Positions 13,828 to 23,098 of a stretch of 25,301 nucleotides of DNA are shown piece after piece. Under the pieces are notes generated by a model that saw only the letters and a program-made list of their open reading frames with translations, ran no database searches and was not told the origin of the DNA. Location of the stretch: contig DALQ01000008.1 of assembly GCA_002496845.1 (NCBI GenBank), forward strand, positions 1-25,301, written 5' to 3'. A program made the position numbers and the translations under genes. Position 1 is the first letter of the stretch. Each line of letters opens with the position of its first letter. This DNA comes from Euryarchaeota archaeon UBA495 (lineage in GTDB: Archaea > Thermoplasmatota > Poseidoniia > Poseidoniales > Poseidoniaceae).

Positions 13828-16800
13828 TCAGTCCGTCCACTCTTGCCAGTCGTCGTCGCCTTGAGCGCGGTACCACCAGGTGCCGGCTTCGTCTTCGTAC
13901 CATTCCGTCCCGTCTTCGTCAACGCGATAGTCCGATTCGGTCTCTTCCGGCTCATCCTCAGTAGGAGGTTCAGGTTCGGGTTCGCTGGAGGTCGGGGCTG
14001 GACCAGACGGGCCCGGTGCTGGTCCTGACGGACCTGGCGCTGGCCCAGATGGGCCAGGAGCAGGACCACTTGGACCCGGAGCCGGACCGGTTGGACCAGG
14101 AGCATCGTCGTCGTCGTAATCGTCGTCATCGTCGTCGTATTCGTCCTCCGAGCCGCTTCGCAGCACCCGCAAAACCAGCACCAAAAGCGTGATCACAACA
14201 ATGGCCCCAAGCGCTGATCCGATGTAGGACACCGGAGAGTTGGCGGCGTAGAATCCGGCCAAGGTTGGCTCAACCATGATCTCCGCAGAGCCACTGACGG
14301 TTCCAACGGTGATGGTGATGGTTTGCGATTCGCTGTTCATCGTGTCCACGGTCCAGACGCCGCTTCCTTGAGCGGTCACGGTCGCGTCAACGTCCGAGAT
14401 GTCGGCTCGTGTGGAGGGCGGCACCGGGATGACGTTGTTGAATGCGTCATAGGCTGTGGCCGTCACCGTGACTCGTCCAAGTTGTTCAACCGACGTGGCG
14501 GAAAGCTCCAGCACGAAGCGGTCGACGGTGGCTTGGGCTCGGACCGTGACGGTCCACACCCCTTCGACGCCGTTGACGGAATAGTCGAGGCTGTGGTTTC
14601 CTGCGCGGCGAGCGAAGTAATCGTAGGTGGCTTCGTCGGTGGCGTTGATGTCGGGGGCTGTGGCGCCGGACTCGGTCCAGAGCACGTCCTGTGGGAAGGC
14701 ATTGCCGTCCGCGTCGTAGCCGGTCACGCTGATGCTGACGTGGTCGCCAGCGGTCAGCACATAGCCCGGTTCAGGAGCCTCGAGAGCGACGGCCATGCCG
14801 TGACGAATCACGAGGTCAACGGCCCTGACAATCGGGGTACCCGCGTTGGTCAAGCCGGTGACGCTGACGGTGTAGTTCCCGACCAGTGTCGCATCCCAAA
14901 TCATGCCTGCGTTGCGGAGGGCATCCCCGATGTCGGTGGACGACCCTGCTTCGTTTTCGATGGCCCAAGCAAAGCCGTCGGTCGGAATGGGGTTGCTTTC
15001 TGCGTCGCTTGCCGTGACGCTGAACAAGACGCCGTCGTCTGACGTCAACTCAAGCGATTCACCTGTGGTGCCTTCGTCAAGGGTTGTGGCGCTCAGCGTG
15101 AGCACATACAGGTCACCATGGCCGACCGTCATCGAGATGGTGGCGGTGTACGTCGACGTTTCATCCAGCACGTAGGTGGCGGTCAACGTGTATGCGTCCG
15201 TGCTGGCCAAGACCGGACGGAACGTGGTGGCGGGGGCGTCGATGTGAGACAGCGCCGATTGCTCTGTCCACGTGCTGTGGGAAAGGCTCCAGTTGGCGCT
15301 GACGCTCCAGCGGTTGCCTTTCTGGTCCACGGCCTTGACGCTCGCGGTCAGCATCTCGTCAGCCGTCAACTGGAAGGCCTGGTCGTTCACGTCAGCGGAA
15401 TCCACCACCATCGTCAGGTTGACCATCGCACCCTCGCTGACGGAAACGGTCACCGAGGTTGTGAATGCCTCGTAGCGTGCTTCGATGACCTTGGCCCCAC
15501 GCGATGTGGGAGACCACTCGGCCGGTTGTCCAATGATCATCGAGCCATCGGCCACGCGGGTCCAATTGCTCTGTGGAAGCACCACTGCAAGCCGGTTCCC
15601 ACGCACGTCGATGCGGGTGGTGTTCAGGTAAACCACGTCGTCTGCGGTGATGCTGGTGGACGAGGCCACCAACTCAAGCGCGGCCATTTCGCCGTGGCCC
15701 ACTTCGAGGTCCAGCGAACCTTGGGCGCCGGAAGACGAGGTCACGCTCAGCGTCCACGAGCCGACGTGATCCGCCGTGTACGCCATGCCGGATTCGGAGT
15801 AATTCCCGTTGGTGGTGGACCAACTCAGTCCACCGGCGAACGCGACGTCCATGACGTTCCCGTACTGGTCCACCACAACGTGCGTCACGTCACAACTGGT
15901 GCCTGCAGGAATCACGCCATCGCAGCCACTCAGCAGAATGGCCGTGGGCGAACCAGGCAAGACATCGACGTTGACCGTCGTTGTGATGCTGCCCCACGCA
16001 ACGTCCACAGTCTGAGCCCCGGACGTGTAGGGGGAGAAGGTCGCTCCTGACATGCTGCCGTTGCTTGGCGTGTAGGTGATGACCTCGCCAGAAACAGGGT
16101 TGCCGTAGTCGTCGGTGACTTGGGCGTTGATGGCAAGGGTCTGGTCCGCCGTAATGGTGGTCGTCAGCGGATCGACGACCAAGGTCGTCGGCGTGTTGGG
16201 AATCACGTTGACCACGAAGCTGTCGCAGATGGCTCCGTAGCACGCGGTCACGGTTTGGCTTCCTGCGGTCACAGGGGTCCACGTGGCGCCTTGCACGCTT
16301 CCGTCGGTCACGTGGTAAGTGATGCCGGCAGGCGACATGCTGCCGCCGGTGAAGTTGGAAGCGTCAACAAAGATGCTGGCCGACGTACCCGCCGTCAGCG
16401 TGGTGGTCTGGAGGGTGGTGCTCAGGTCGTAGACCTCGGTGTAGTTCAGCACGACGACCGGACGCTCTGAGAATCCTGTTTCGCTGGTGCCCACCGTGAA
16501 GGAAGCAACGCCCGTGTCCGGCGTCGCGACGAGCATCCACACGTGATCGCCGTTGAGGGTCATGCCTTCGAAAGTCAACGGCACCGTGACCCATCCGGTC
16601 GTTCCGTAAGGCACGCTCACGGACGAGAGCGCTGGGCCGTGGTCCACACCGGCCGAGAGGCCGGGGGTGGCCCACGCATTGCCCGGGGAACTCTCGTTCC
16701 AGGTGGAGGAAGCCTCGCCCCATGCCGAAGGGTTCAGCAATTGGTGTGCGGTGACCGTCATCGAGGTCGTACCGCCGGCCCCGTCCCAACCGTTGGCTGG

Positions 16801-19800
16801 CAGGTAAAGTTCCACGTGAGCGGTGTGAGCGCGCAAGGTCGTGAGCAAGGGCACCTGGCCGAAGTCCACGGCAAGGATCATTCGGCATGCATCCACCACG
16901 TTGACGCCGCCGCATCCGGTGCCGGTGCCGAGCATGGCCTCTGCCACAGAGCCGTAGTTGGTGGAAGCACTGGCGTTGGTGATCATGCCTTCGCGCACAC
17001 GCGTGTGACCAAGTTCGGCCACTTCGTTGCCGGTTGAGAATTCGTACCTGTATCGATCGTCACCGTATGCAGTGTTGTCCGGGTCGCCCAAAGCGAAGGC
17101 CCAGCGCGACGAGGAGGGACCTGGAATCGACTGGTTGACTCCCTGAACCCACCACTCGTACGCCACACCAATGTCGAGGGTGGACTCCACACGGAAGGTC
17201 GTGCTGTTGAGGAACTCGCTGTCGATCCATGAACGGTAGGTTTCGACACCGCTCGGTCCAGAAAGCGTGAGAATGTAGTCAGTCGCGTCCGGGAGGGCCG
17301 CCCAGGTGAGCGTTGGCTCATCCCCTGATTCGAGGAGGTTGCCGTTCGTGTTGTAGATGACCGTGCCGTCCGCGGGTGCCAGAAGCGTCGGTTGGGAAGG
17401 CGGTTGAATGCCATCGACGTTGTCCACGTACTCGAGGTGGATTTGTGGGTGCCTCGAGGTGTTGCTCGTCGACTCAGAGCCCACGAAGGTCATCGTCGAG
17501 GAAGGCGTCCCCACCACTTCAAGCCGCACCGTCATGGACTGGTTGCCGTTGGCAATGTTGGATTGCGCCAAGCTGGTCAAGTCGAAATCGACGAACCCGT
17601 CCGGTGGCGTGAGCGTCAGGGTTGAACGCGTCACTTCGGTGGTGGAACACGTCGGTGCGTTGTTCCACGTTACGGTGGATTCGGTGAAGCCCCCGCAGGC
17701 GTAGGCCGCGACCGTCAACGAGGTTGGCCCCACGGTGTTGCGGTACAAACGAAGCAACATTTGGGTCGGCGTCATCGCAGTTGGCCAAGGCAGGTCTGAA
17801 AGATCAACGTCCACCATGATCGCGGCTTCGCCGCTTCCGGCCGCGCCTTGCCCGAGGCTGAGGCTGGACGCGCCACCCGCGTTGGTGTTCGGGGTGGCCG
17901 AAGAGACGGTGGCGTCCGTGAAAGAGGGCACACCAGGCGAGGTGCTGAAGACGGAATTTCGGCTCAGCGTCACGGTATGGTTGCCTTGCCCGTCGTCCGA
18001 GCCCTGATCGTCTGCGTGCCGGAAGGAAGCAGAATCCGACCACGCGCCAAGGCGATGGTCTTGCTCTGCGCGGACCATCCAATGGTGCCAAAGGTCGGTG
18101 TCGAGGCCTGAGAGGGTGCGGTTGTAACTCGTTGCGGCTGCGTCGAAGGTCCCCGCGCCACTGCCGGTGGAATCATGGCAGACCAGATCCACGAGGAATC
18201 GGGCATCAGAAGCGATGCACACTTCCCAACCGGTGGCGTTTCCGACGCTGGAACTCCAATCCACCTCAACGGTTTCTGCACCGCTGGGTCGAGGCGCGGA
18301 GAGGTTCCAGAGCGTGGAACCCGTCGAAGGTGAGGTGAGGGTTGGAGCACTTGCGGACCAGCCCGACGTGGTCCGGTAGGTGATGTTGAGCACCGGCCGG
18401 TCCTCGGTCGAAGAGGCGTCACTTGAGTGGAAACTCTGGCGACCCATGCCCGATCCAAGGCTTTCTGCTTGGAGCATGAAGGCCACGGGATCACCGTTGT
18501 CGAGCATCTGTTGAACGAGGGCAGTGACGTTCCAGCTGTACGCTGTGTCGATCGCCGAGACCCACGTGGTTTGCCCAACGGCAGGAATCGTGGTGTCGGT
18601 GCTGCTCTGGTAGCCACCAGGCGTGGCCCATTGGCCACCTGTGCCTGGTCCAAACCACGTCGCGCCGCCGTCCCATGCCACGCTGGTGCCAGACACGGAC
18701 ACGTGAACGCCAGAACCAACCGACGTCCCCGTTGTGGTCATCTCAAGGCTGGCGTTGATGATCTCCAACGTTGCGGGGAGGGGGAGCGGACTCATGTCAA
18801 AGGAAATCAGCGAGGACGCACGTTGGCTGGTGCTCGATGAGAAAAACGAGCGACCCACGTTGAGCGTGCTGCTCGTGTTGTAGGCGGTGGTGGCGGTTCC
18901 AGAATCGATGTTCGTGTCGGTGATACCTGTCGGCATCAGGACGGTGTCGTCCACGAGGCTGCCGTATTGCATGCGGTACCATGCTTCGTCGGCGTCGATT
19001 TCACCTGCCATCACTTCAGGGATGTGAACGGTACGTTGGGCGGACCACGGCCCGTACATGTCATCGTCGACTTCACGGACTTCCCAAACCACGGTGTCGA
19101 GGGCACCAAGGTCCTCCTGTGGGGTGTAGGTGTACAAGAAAAAGCCCGCATCCTCTCGGCTGTCGTAGGTCGTCCAACCTCCGGAGAGGAAGGTGTCGGC
19201 GCTCCAAGCATCGTAGATGCGAACTTGGTAGGACACAGTGGAGCCTCCCGCGGCGGTTGGGTTCCATGTGAGCACAGGGCGCTCCTCTGGGATGAGGGCA
19301 TGCGATGACGTGTCAAACGAGACGTCTTCGTCGGCTGGGCTGATCAGCGACGGGGAGCCAGAAGGCGCCGAAGGCGTGCCGCTTTCCCACGTGAGGTTCA
19401 GCCACGGACGTTGGTTTGAGGCCGCCTCAATGCTGCTCAGCAGCACTTGTCCCGAAGCATCGGCATCCACGAGGAGGAGGATGTCCAATTCATCGTCGCC
19501 GCTGGCCAAGGCCGCTTGAACCAGATCAGCGACGTCCCACGTCATCCAGCCTGCGCTGACGGACGAGGCGTAGGTGGCGACGCGGTCGCCGAATTGGTTG
19601 ACGCGATCGACGTCTGCGTAATGCCAGCCGGGCGTGGAACTCGCGGTGACGCCTGTCCACGTGTTGGTGCCGTCGTAGGTCGTCTCGTTCGCTGACGCGT
19701 TCCAATCGACCAACGCTGGCAGGATTCCAACGTTAACCCCAACCGCGGAGGACAATTGAGAGAACATGTGCAAGTCTGCCGACTCAACGTGGGCGTTTTG

Positions 19801-22800
19801 CGGATTGGGCACGTCGGCGAGCGGAATCCGCAGCAAGGTGGCCGCCTGTTGCGTGGACGTGTCGCCAACGCGCAAGGTGGACGATGTGTCGTAGGTTTGC
19901 CCGTTGCTGCCTCGAACCACCGTGGTGTCCTCGAATCCAACGAGCCCCAAGCTCGGCATCGCTTCTTCATGGCGAAGTTCGACCGCGACCTTGCCACCTA
20001 GGTCCCACGTGGTGGTGTCAGGAAGCAGGAAGTGGTTGGTGTTCGACCAATTCCCGAGTTGGTTCGTGGCCGAGATGGCGCGAACGCGCCAGTACCAGGT
20101 GGTGCCGTCAGCAAGATCCTGCTGTGGTTCGTACGTGAGGTTCGTGGCATCGAAGCCTTGGTCGTTGTATGAGGAAAGGTAACGCATCTCAGCGGTGTTG
20201 AAGGCGGAAGAGGTGTCCAGTTGCAGGGCCCATCCGCCGATGGTCAACCCGCCCCCGTAGGTCCAGTTGAGCAGTGGTGTGGTGTCGCCGGCCGGGTTGA
20301 GGCCAGGAAGCACGGCCCAGGAGCCGTTGGCTGGGCTGGAGGGAACCGGTTCGTTCGGCACGACATCGGAACCAGGAACGTAGACGATGGTGACCTCTGC
20401 CCGCTTGTTGTCAGAGGCGCTGTTCCCGTAGAGAAGCGCGTACTTCGAAACGCTGGTCGGTGAGGTCACCATGTCAAGGATGAAATCCGCAGAGCGGTCT
20501 TCGCGCATGGCGGATTGGACCGCTTGGGTGACGTTCCACGTCACTCGGTCGCCAGTGGAATAGGTCGAATCGACGGTCACGGAGCTCAGCAGCGAGCCAC
20601 GTTCTGCGCCACGCGCACCGCTGGCGCCCCACGCGTTGGTGCCGTCGTAGGTGGCCCATGTGGCTCCAGATTCGGTCCAGTTGTGCTGACGGCTCTCAAA
20701 CGCGCCAATGACGGGAGAGGCGCCCGCCGGAGTGGAAAGTTCCAACGAAAGGTTGGCGCTCTGGACGGCGTAGCCCGACGGCAGGAGATGCGACGTCAGG
20801 TCACAGCCAACGAGGACGGTCTGCCGCGCGTTGGTGTCGAGCGCGAGGAGCATCTCTTCGTCGTCGTCGTAGTTGTCCGAAGGGGACGTCGAATCGAGGT
20901 AGGTGTCCATGCACGCCGGCAAAGAGCCGTCAGACGTGCCGTTGCCGTGGCTGAGGCGGAGTTCGTATCGATCGCCGCCGAGCCACTCCGAGGTCAAATC
21001 GCTGACCACGAAGGACGAGGTGGCCCATCCGCCAACACGATCGTTCGAGGTGATGGACGCCATGCGCCAATGGTAGCCCGTGCCCGTGGTGAGGCTGTCC
21101 ACGCCCGTGGGCGTGTATCCCGTGGAGGTCGAGGAGAAGGAGGATGAGGAACGGGTGTCGGACAGGAGAACCTGATTACGGAATTCTGCGTCCTCGGCCA
21201 GTTCGAAGAGGAAGTCATGGCCGGAAAGGGGCGTCCAGAGCAGGTCGGGTGTGGTGTTGCCGCTGAGGTTGTGGCCGCTGAGGTTCCATACCGCGTGACC
21301 GTGGCCCGGGGCATCGAGGCTCGGAGCCGCGGGCCCGGTCTGCACCGACGTGGTACGGTACGTGATGCTCAACGAAGGGTAATCGGCGTTGGAACTGGCT
21401 TCGCTGGAATGGAATTCCGCAGCATCGCCACCTGTGAAGCCCTCATTGAGGCCGCGTGAGGTGAGCAAGAACGAGGCAGATTCGTCGGCTGAACTGTGGA
21501 GATGAGCCTGAAGAGCGGTGGTGACGTTGAGGCTGAGGCTGGTGTCCGACGTGGACATCTCTACGGCGTCAATGGCTGCGCCCGCCGTGCCACGCCCACC
21601 GTTGGTCCACGTCTCCGCGGAGTTCGCACGGTTCCACGTGATGACGCCCTCGTCCCAATCTGGTGCATCGGTCGCGTGAATCGACACAAGTGGGGAGCCG
21701 CTCACGGAATCCGCAGCCAAGTCCATCGAGGCATCAACGATGGCGTAGTTGCTGGTCATGCCAACGTGTTCCAGGTGGAAGCGAAGGTGGCTGAAAATCT
21801 CCTTGTTGTTGGTCATGCTTGCTTTGAAGGTCTGAGCAGCGCCGTATGCGGTGCCCTTGGAGATTTGCGACACGCTGGCGTCGTCGACAAAGGATTGCGA
21901 CAAGCCGAGGTCTGCAAGTTCAACGGTGAACGTGCCGTCAGCGTTGACCACGATCTCGAGATCGGGAAGCACGACGTCGCCCTGCTCCCAGGCGCCGAAG
22001 ACGCCGTTGCTGTCCATCGCGCGGGCGCGCCAGTGCACCTCGGTGCCGTTGTCGAACGCCACGCCCGTGGGCAGTTCGACGCTGCCGCCGCCAGAAACGT
22101 AGGTGAATGCACTCGCGTCGGCCATGGCGTTGAGTTCACGGTCCTGGCCGGCCGCGACGAGCCACGATGAACTGAGGCCGAACTGCACCTGCACCAACGT
22201 GCTGCTGGCGGCCGTCCAAGCGAACGTGGGGGTGACGTCGGCTTGCAGAATTGGAGCGTGATTCACCAGCGCCGTGCCGTTGGCAGGCATGTCAGGCGTG
22301 ATGGTCCCGCCGGACGTCGTTGCGGTCGAGGTGGATACCACGGTCAGGAGGGGGCGTGCAACGGTGGCAATGGATTCCGAAAGTTGGCACTCGTATGCGT
22401 CGCCTGTGGCCGCGATGATCAGCGAAAGGTTGCTCGATTCTGCCGCAGCCTGCTGGGCGAGGGCCGTCACGTTGAGTGAGAAGGTCCCGTTGGTCCCGGT
22501 GAAGAGAGGAGGCTCCCATACGCCTCGGTCATCGCCGACGCTGTCCAGGCCGGCGAGGCTCCAACTTTCGAGTGCATCGGCCATCGCCCACGTGGCGTCC
22601 GAGGCGTCCCACGAGGGAAGCACACGTGCCGCGTGGAAGGCGGTCTCGCCGGGCATGGAAGCGACGCTGCCGCACTCCAGGTCCAACGTGGCCGATTCAA
22701 CGGTGGACGTTGAGGTCAGACTCATGTTGAATTCCAAAAGGAGACGTCCTTCGCCGCTTGCGCCAAGGTCGCCGATCTCCGCGGTGTCCGCGCCCTCAGA

Positions 22801-22992
22801 GGAAACAGTCGACGTGGAGAGGATACCAACGTCCTGCACGGGTGACAGTTGAGCGGTGGCTCGAGCCACGCTTGGAGCCTCGTCCAAAACGGCAGAATTG
22901 CTCATCAGCGGAACGCCAACGTCGGCGATGAGAAACAGCATGACGAGGGTCAAAACGAGTGGAGTTCGCCGTGGGGCGGATGCGGACGTCAT
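13828..22992 (-). CDS. giant secreted surface protein: DNRLRE/FN3-like array, Ig-like array, membrane anchor and aromatic tail
   Basis: About 3054 residues. ATG 22992 is chosen because it directly precedes a signal peptide (PRRTPLVLTLVMLFLIADVG). An in-frame GTG at 23031 overlaps a TATA-like box and adds an unlikely extension. Residues about 45-2185 hold seven DNRLRE-like beta domains with WNVTxxVQxxL and RPxLxITY-type endings, plus TW and YDGTNAW motifs. They alternate with six FN3-like domains (TTPLLNWTYGG, WYWRVRAIS, LGNWS). DNRLRE domains are named from Methanosarcina disaggregatase and often bind glycans. Residues about 2186-2905 hold eight Ig-like domains. A membrane helix follows (about 2917-2946), then an acidic Asp-rich stretch, five 7-residue GPSGPAP repeats and a WW-like tail (DEDGTEWYEDEAGTWWYR). 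Dense NxS/T sequons suggest glycosylation. Probable adhesin or particle-binding protein. Ligand unknown. Confidence 0.93.
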   Translation of the reverse strand: MTSASAPRRTPLVLTLVMLFLIADVGVPLMSNSAVLDEAPSVARATAQLSPVQDVGILSTSTVSSEGADTAEIGDLGASGEGRLLLEFNMSLTSTSTVESATLDLECGSVASMPGETAFHAARVLPSWDASDATWAMADALESWSLAGLDSVGDDRGVWEPPLFTGTNGTFSLNVTALAQQAAAESSNLSLIIAATGDAYECQLSESIATVARPLLTVVSTSTATTSGGTITPDMPANGTALVNHAPILQADVTPTFAWTAASSTLVQVQFGLSSSWLVAAGQDRELNAMADASAFTYVSGGGSVELPTGVAFDNGTEVHWRARAMDSNGVFGAWEQGDVVLPDLEIVVNADGTFTVELADLGLSQSFVDDASVSQISKGTAYGAAQTFKASMTNNKEIFSHLRFHLEHVGMTSNYAIVDASMDLAADSVSGSPLVSIHATDAPDWDEGVITWNRANSAETWTNGGRGTAGAAIDAVEMSTSDTSLSLNVTTALQAHLHSSADESASFLLTSRGLNEGFTGGDAAEFHSSEASSNADYPSLSITYRTTSVQTGPAAPSLDAPGHGHAVWNLSGHNLSGNTTPDLLWTPLSGHDFLFELAEDAEFRNQVLLSDTRSSSSFSSTSTGYTPTGVDSLTTGTGYHWRMASITSNDRVGGWATSSFVVSDLTSEWLGGDRYELRLSHGNGTSDGSLPACMDTYLDSTSPSDNYDDDEEMLLALDTNARQTVLVGCDLTSHLLPSGYAVQSANLSLELSTPAGASPVIGAFESRQHNWTESGATWATYDGTNAWGASGARGAERGSLLSSVTVDSTYSTGDRVTWNVTQAVQSAMREDRSADFILDMVTSPTSVSKYALLYGNSASDNKRAEVTIVYVPGSDVVPNEPVPSSPANGSWAVLPGLNPAGDTTPLLNWTYGGGLTIGGWALQLDTSSAFNTAEMRYLSSYNDQGFDATNLTYEPQQDLADGTTWYWRVRAISATNQLGNWSNTNHFLLPDTTTWDLGGKVAVELRHEEAMPSLGLVGFEDTTVVRGSNGQTYDTSSTLRVGDTSTQQAATLLRIPLADVPNPQNAHVESADLHMFSQLSSAVGVNVGILPALVDWNASANETTYDGTNTWTGVTASSTPGWHYADVDRVNQFGDRVATYASSVSAGWMTWDVADLVQAALASGDDELDILLLVDADASGQVLLSSIEAASNQRPWLNLTWESGTPSAPSGSPSLISPADEDVSFDTSSHALIPEERPVLTWNPTAAGGSTVSYQVRIYDAWSADTFLSGGWTTYDSREDAGFFLYTYTPQEDLGALDTVVWEVREVDDDMYGPWSAQRTVHIPEVMAGEIDADEAWYRMQYGSLVDDTVLMPTGITDTNIDSGTATTAYNTSSTLNVGRSFFSSSTSQRASSLISFDMSPLPLPATLEIINASLEMTTTGTSVGSGVHVSVSGTSVAWDGGATWFGPGTGGQWATPGGYQSSTDTTIPAVGQTTWVSAIDTAYSWNVTALVQQMLDNGDPVAFMLQAESLGSGMGRQSFHSSDASSTEDRPVLNITYRTTSGWSASAPTLTSPSTGSTLWNLSAPRPSGAETVEVDWSSSVGNATGWEVCIASDARFLVDLVCHDSTGSGAGTFDAAATSYNRTLSGLDTDLWHHWMVRAEQDHRLGAWSDSASFRHADDQGSDDGQGNHTVTLSRNSVFSTSPGVPSFTDATVSSATPNTNAGGASSLSLGQGAAGSGEAAIMVDVDLSDLPWPTAMTPTQMLLRLYRNTVGPTSLTVAAYACGGFTESTVTWNNAPTCSTTEVTRSTLTLTPPDGFVDFDLTSLAQSNIANGNQSMTVRLEVVGTPSSTMTFVGSESTSNTSRHPQIHLEYVDNVDGIQPPSQPTLLAPADGTVIYNTNGNLLESGDEPTLTWAALPDATDYILTLSGPSGVETYRSWIDSEFLNSTTFRVESTLDIGVAYEWWVQGVNQSIPGPSSSRWAFALGDPDNTAYGDDRYRYEFSTGNEVAELGHTRVREGMITNASASTNYGSVAEAMLGTGTGCGGVNVVDACRMILAVDFGQVPLLTTLRAHTAHVELYLPANGWDGAGGTTSMTVTAHQLLNPSAWGEASSTWNESSPGNAWATPGLSAGVDHGPALSSVSVPYGTTGWVTVPLTFEGMTLNGDHVWMLVATPDTGVASFTVGTSETGFSERPVVVLNYTEVYDLSTTLQTTTLTAGTSASIFVDASNFTGGSMSPAGITYHVTDGSVQGATWTPVTAGSQTVTACYGAICDSFVVNVIPNTPTTLVVDPLTTTITADQTLAINAQVTDDYGNPVSGEVITYTPSNGSMSGATFSPYTSGAQTVDVAWGSITTTVNVDVLPGSPTAILLSGCDGVIPAGTSCDVTHVVVDQYGNVMDVAFAGGLSWSTTNGNYSESGMAYTADHVGSWTLSVTSSSGAQGSLDLEVGHGEMAALELVASSTSITADDVVYLNTTRIDVRGNRLAVVLPQSNWTRVADGSMIIGQPAEWSPTSRGAKVIEARYEAFTTSVTVSVSEGAMVNLTMVVDSADVNDQAFQLTADEMLTASVKAVDQKGNRWSVSANWSLSHSTWTEQSALSHIDAPATTFRPVLASTDAYTLTATYVLDETSTYTATISMTVGHGDLYVLTLSATTLDEGTTGESLELTSDDGVLFSVTASDAESNPIPTDGFAWAIENEAGSSTDIGDALRNAGMIWDATLVGNYTVSVTGLTNAGTPIVRAVDLVIRHGMAVALEAPEPGYVLTAGDHVSISVTGYDADGNAFPQDVLWTESGATAPDINATDEATYDYFARRAGNHSLDYSVNGVEGVWTVTVRAQATVDRFVLELSATSVEQLGRVTVTATAYDAFNNVIPVPPSTRADISDVDATVTAQGSGVWTVDTMNSESQTITITVGTVSGSAEIMVEPTLAGFYAANSPVSYIGSALGAIVVITLLVLVLRVLRSGSEDEYDDDDDDYDDDDAPGPTGPAPGPSGPAPGPSGPAPGPSGPAPGPSGPAPTSSEPEPEPPTEDEPEETESDYRVDEDGTEWYEDEAGTWWYRAQGDDDWQEWTD
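13829..13935 (-). other. cytoplasmic WW-like aromatic tail of the giant surface protein
   Basis: The last about 35 residues are rich in Trp, Tyr, Asp and Glu (TEWYEDEAGTWWYR and DWQEWTD), with spaced tryptophans resembling a WW-type or WxxW beta hairpin. It follows the membrane helix, so it faces the cytoplasm. The 871-residue paralogue ends in a related but divergent aromatic motif. Confidence 0.55.
13997..14101 (-). repeat. five in-frame 21-bp repeats encoding Gly-Pro-rich 7-mers
   Basis: Five consecutive 21-base units, read on the minus strand, encode variations of GPSGPAP in the cytoplasmic tail of the giant protein. The units differ at third codon positions but preserve the peptide, so selection acts on the protein. 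Adjacent bases 14104-14150 encode an almost pure Asp/Tyr run. Confidence 0.8.
14265..16436 (-). repeat. array of eight Ig-like domains in the giant surface protein
   Basis: Eight degenerate protein repeats of about 80-105 residues with recurring TxITADxxLxxxxxVxDxxGNxV and a closing VxVxxG strand. Boundaries are approximate and come from reading the translation. The second and third units resemble units of the neighbouring 871-residue protein most clearly. Confidence 0.65.
16437..22850 (-). repeat. array of seven DNRLRE-like and six FN3-like domains
   Basis: Long alternating modules of about 190 and 110-130 residues. The DNRLRE-like units contain WxxGxxTW, a WNVTxxV stretch and a terminal RPxLxxxY strand. 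The FN3-like units contain PTLTW and WxWRVRA-type strands. One unit reads DTYLDSTSPSDNYDDDEEML, the classic opening of the family. Boundaries are approximate. Confidence 0.6.
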
Positions 22993-23020
22993 GGAACTCA
23001 CGTTTCTGAGGATTTGGACA

Positions 23021-23027
23021 CTTATAG
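23021..23027. promoter_or_regulatory. TATA-like box in divergent gap (giant surface gene / rfcS)
   Basis: CTTATAG on +, CTATAAG on -, inside a 106-base divergent intergenic region. On the minus strand it is about 28-32 bases before ATG 22992, fitting a leaderless transcript of the giant gene. On the plus strand it is about 75 bases before rfcS and could serve that gene with a leader carrying its Shine-Dalgarno. Confidence 0.55.
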
Positions 23028-23082
23028 CCACTTGCCCGTGATGGCCCGCTCTGGGCTGAGCGAAGGTTCATGGGCGCTCGAC

Positions 23083-23090
23083 GGAGGTGG
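23083..23090 (+). promoter_or_regulatory. Shine-Dalgarno GGAGGTGG of rfcS
   Basis: A strong GGAGGT match ending eight bases before ATG 23099. It decides that start over the in-frame GTG codons at 23087 and 23090, which lie within the site itself. Confidence 0.75.
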
Positions 23091-23098
23091 TGGAATCC

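Noticed and set aside
13997..14101. Tandem repeats as a CRISPR array or mobile element
   Set aside because: There are no spacers. The repeats are contiguous, in frame and encode a Gly-Pro peptide inside a membrane protein tail.
14323..16050. Long plus-strand open frames opposite the giant surface gene (also 21496-22170 and others)
   Set aside because: They are Arg/Gly/His-rich antisense shadows caused by high GC and biased third positions. No recognisable family and no ribosome site.
22993..23031. GTG start at 23031 for the giant surface protein
   Set aside because: It would place the TATA-like box inside the coding sequence and put a non-signal extension before a good signal peptide that begins at ATG 22992.
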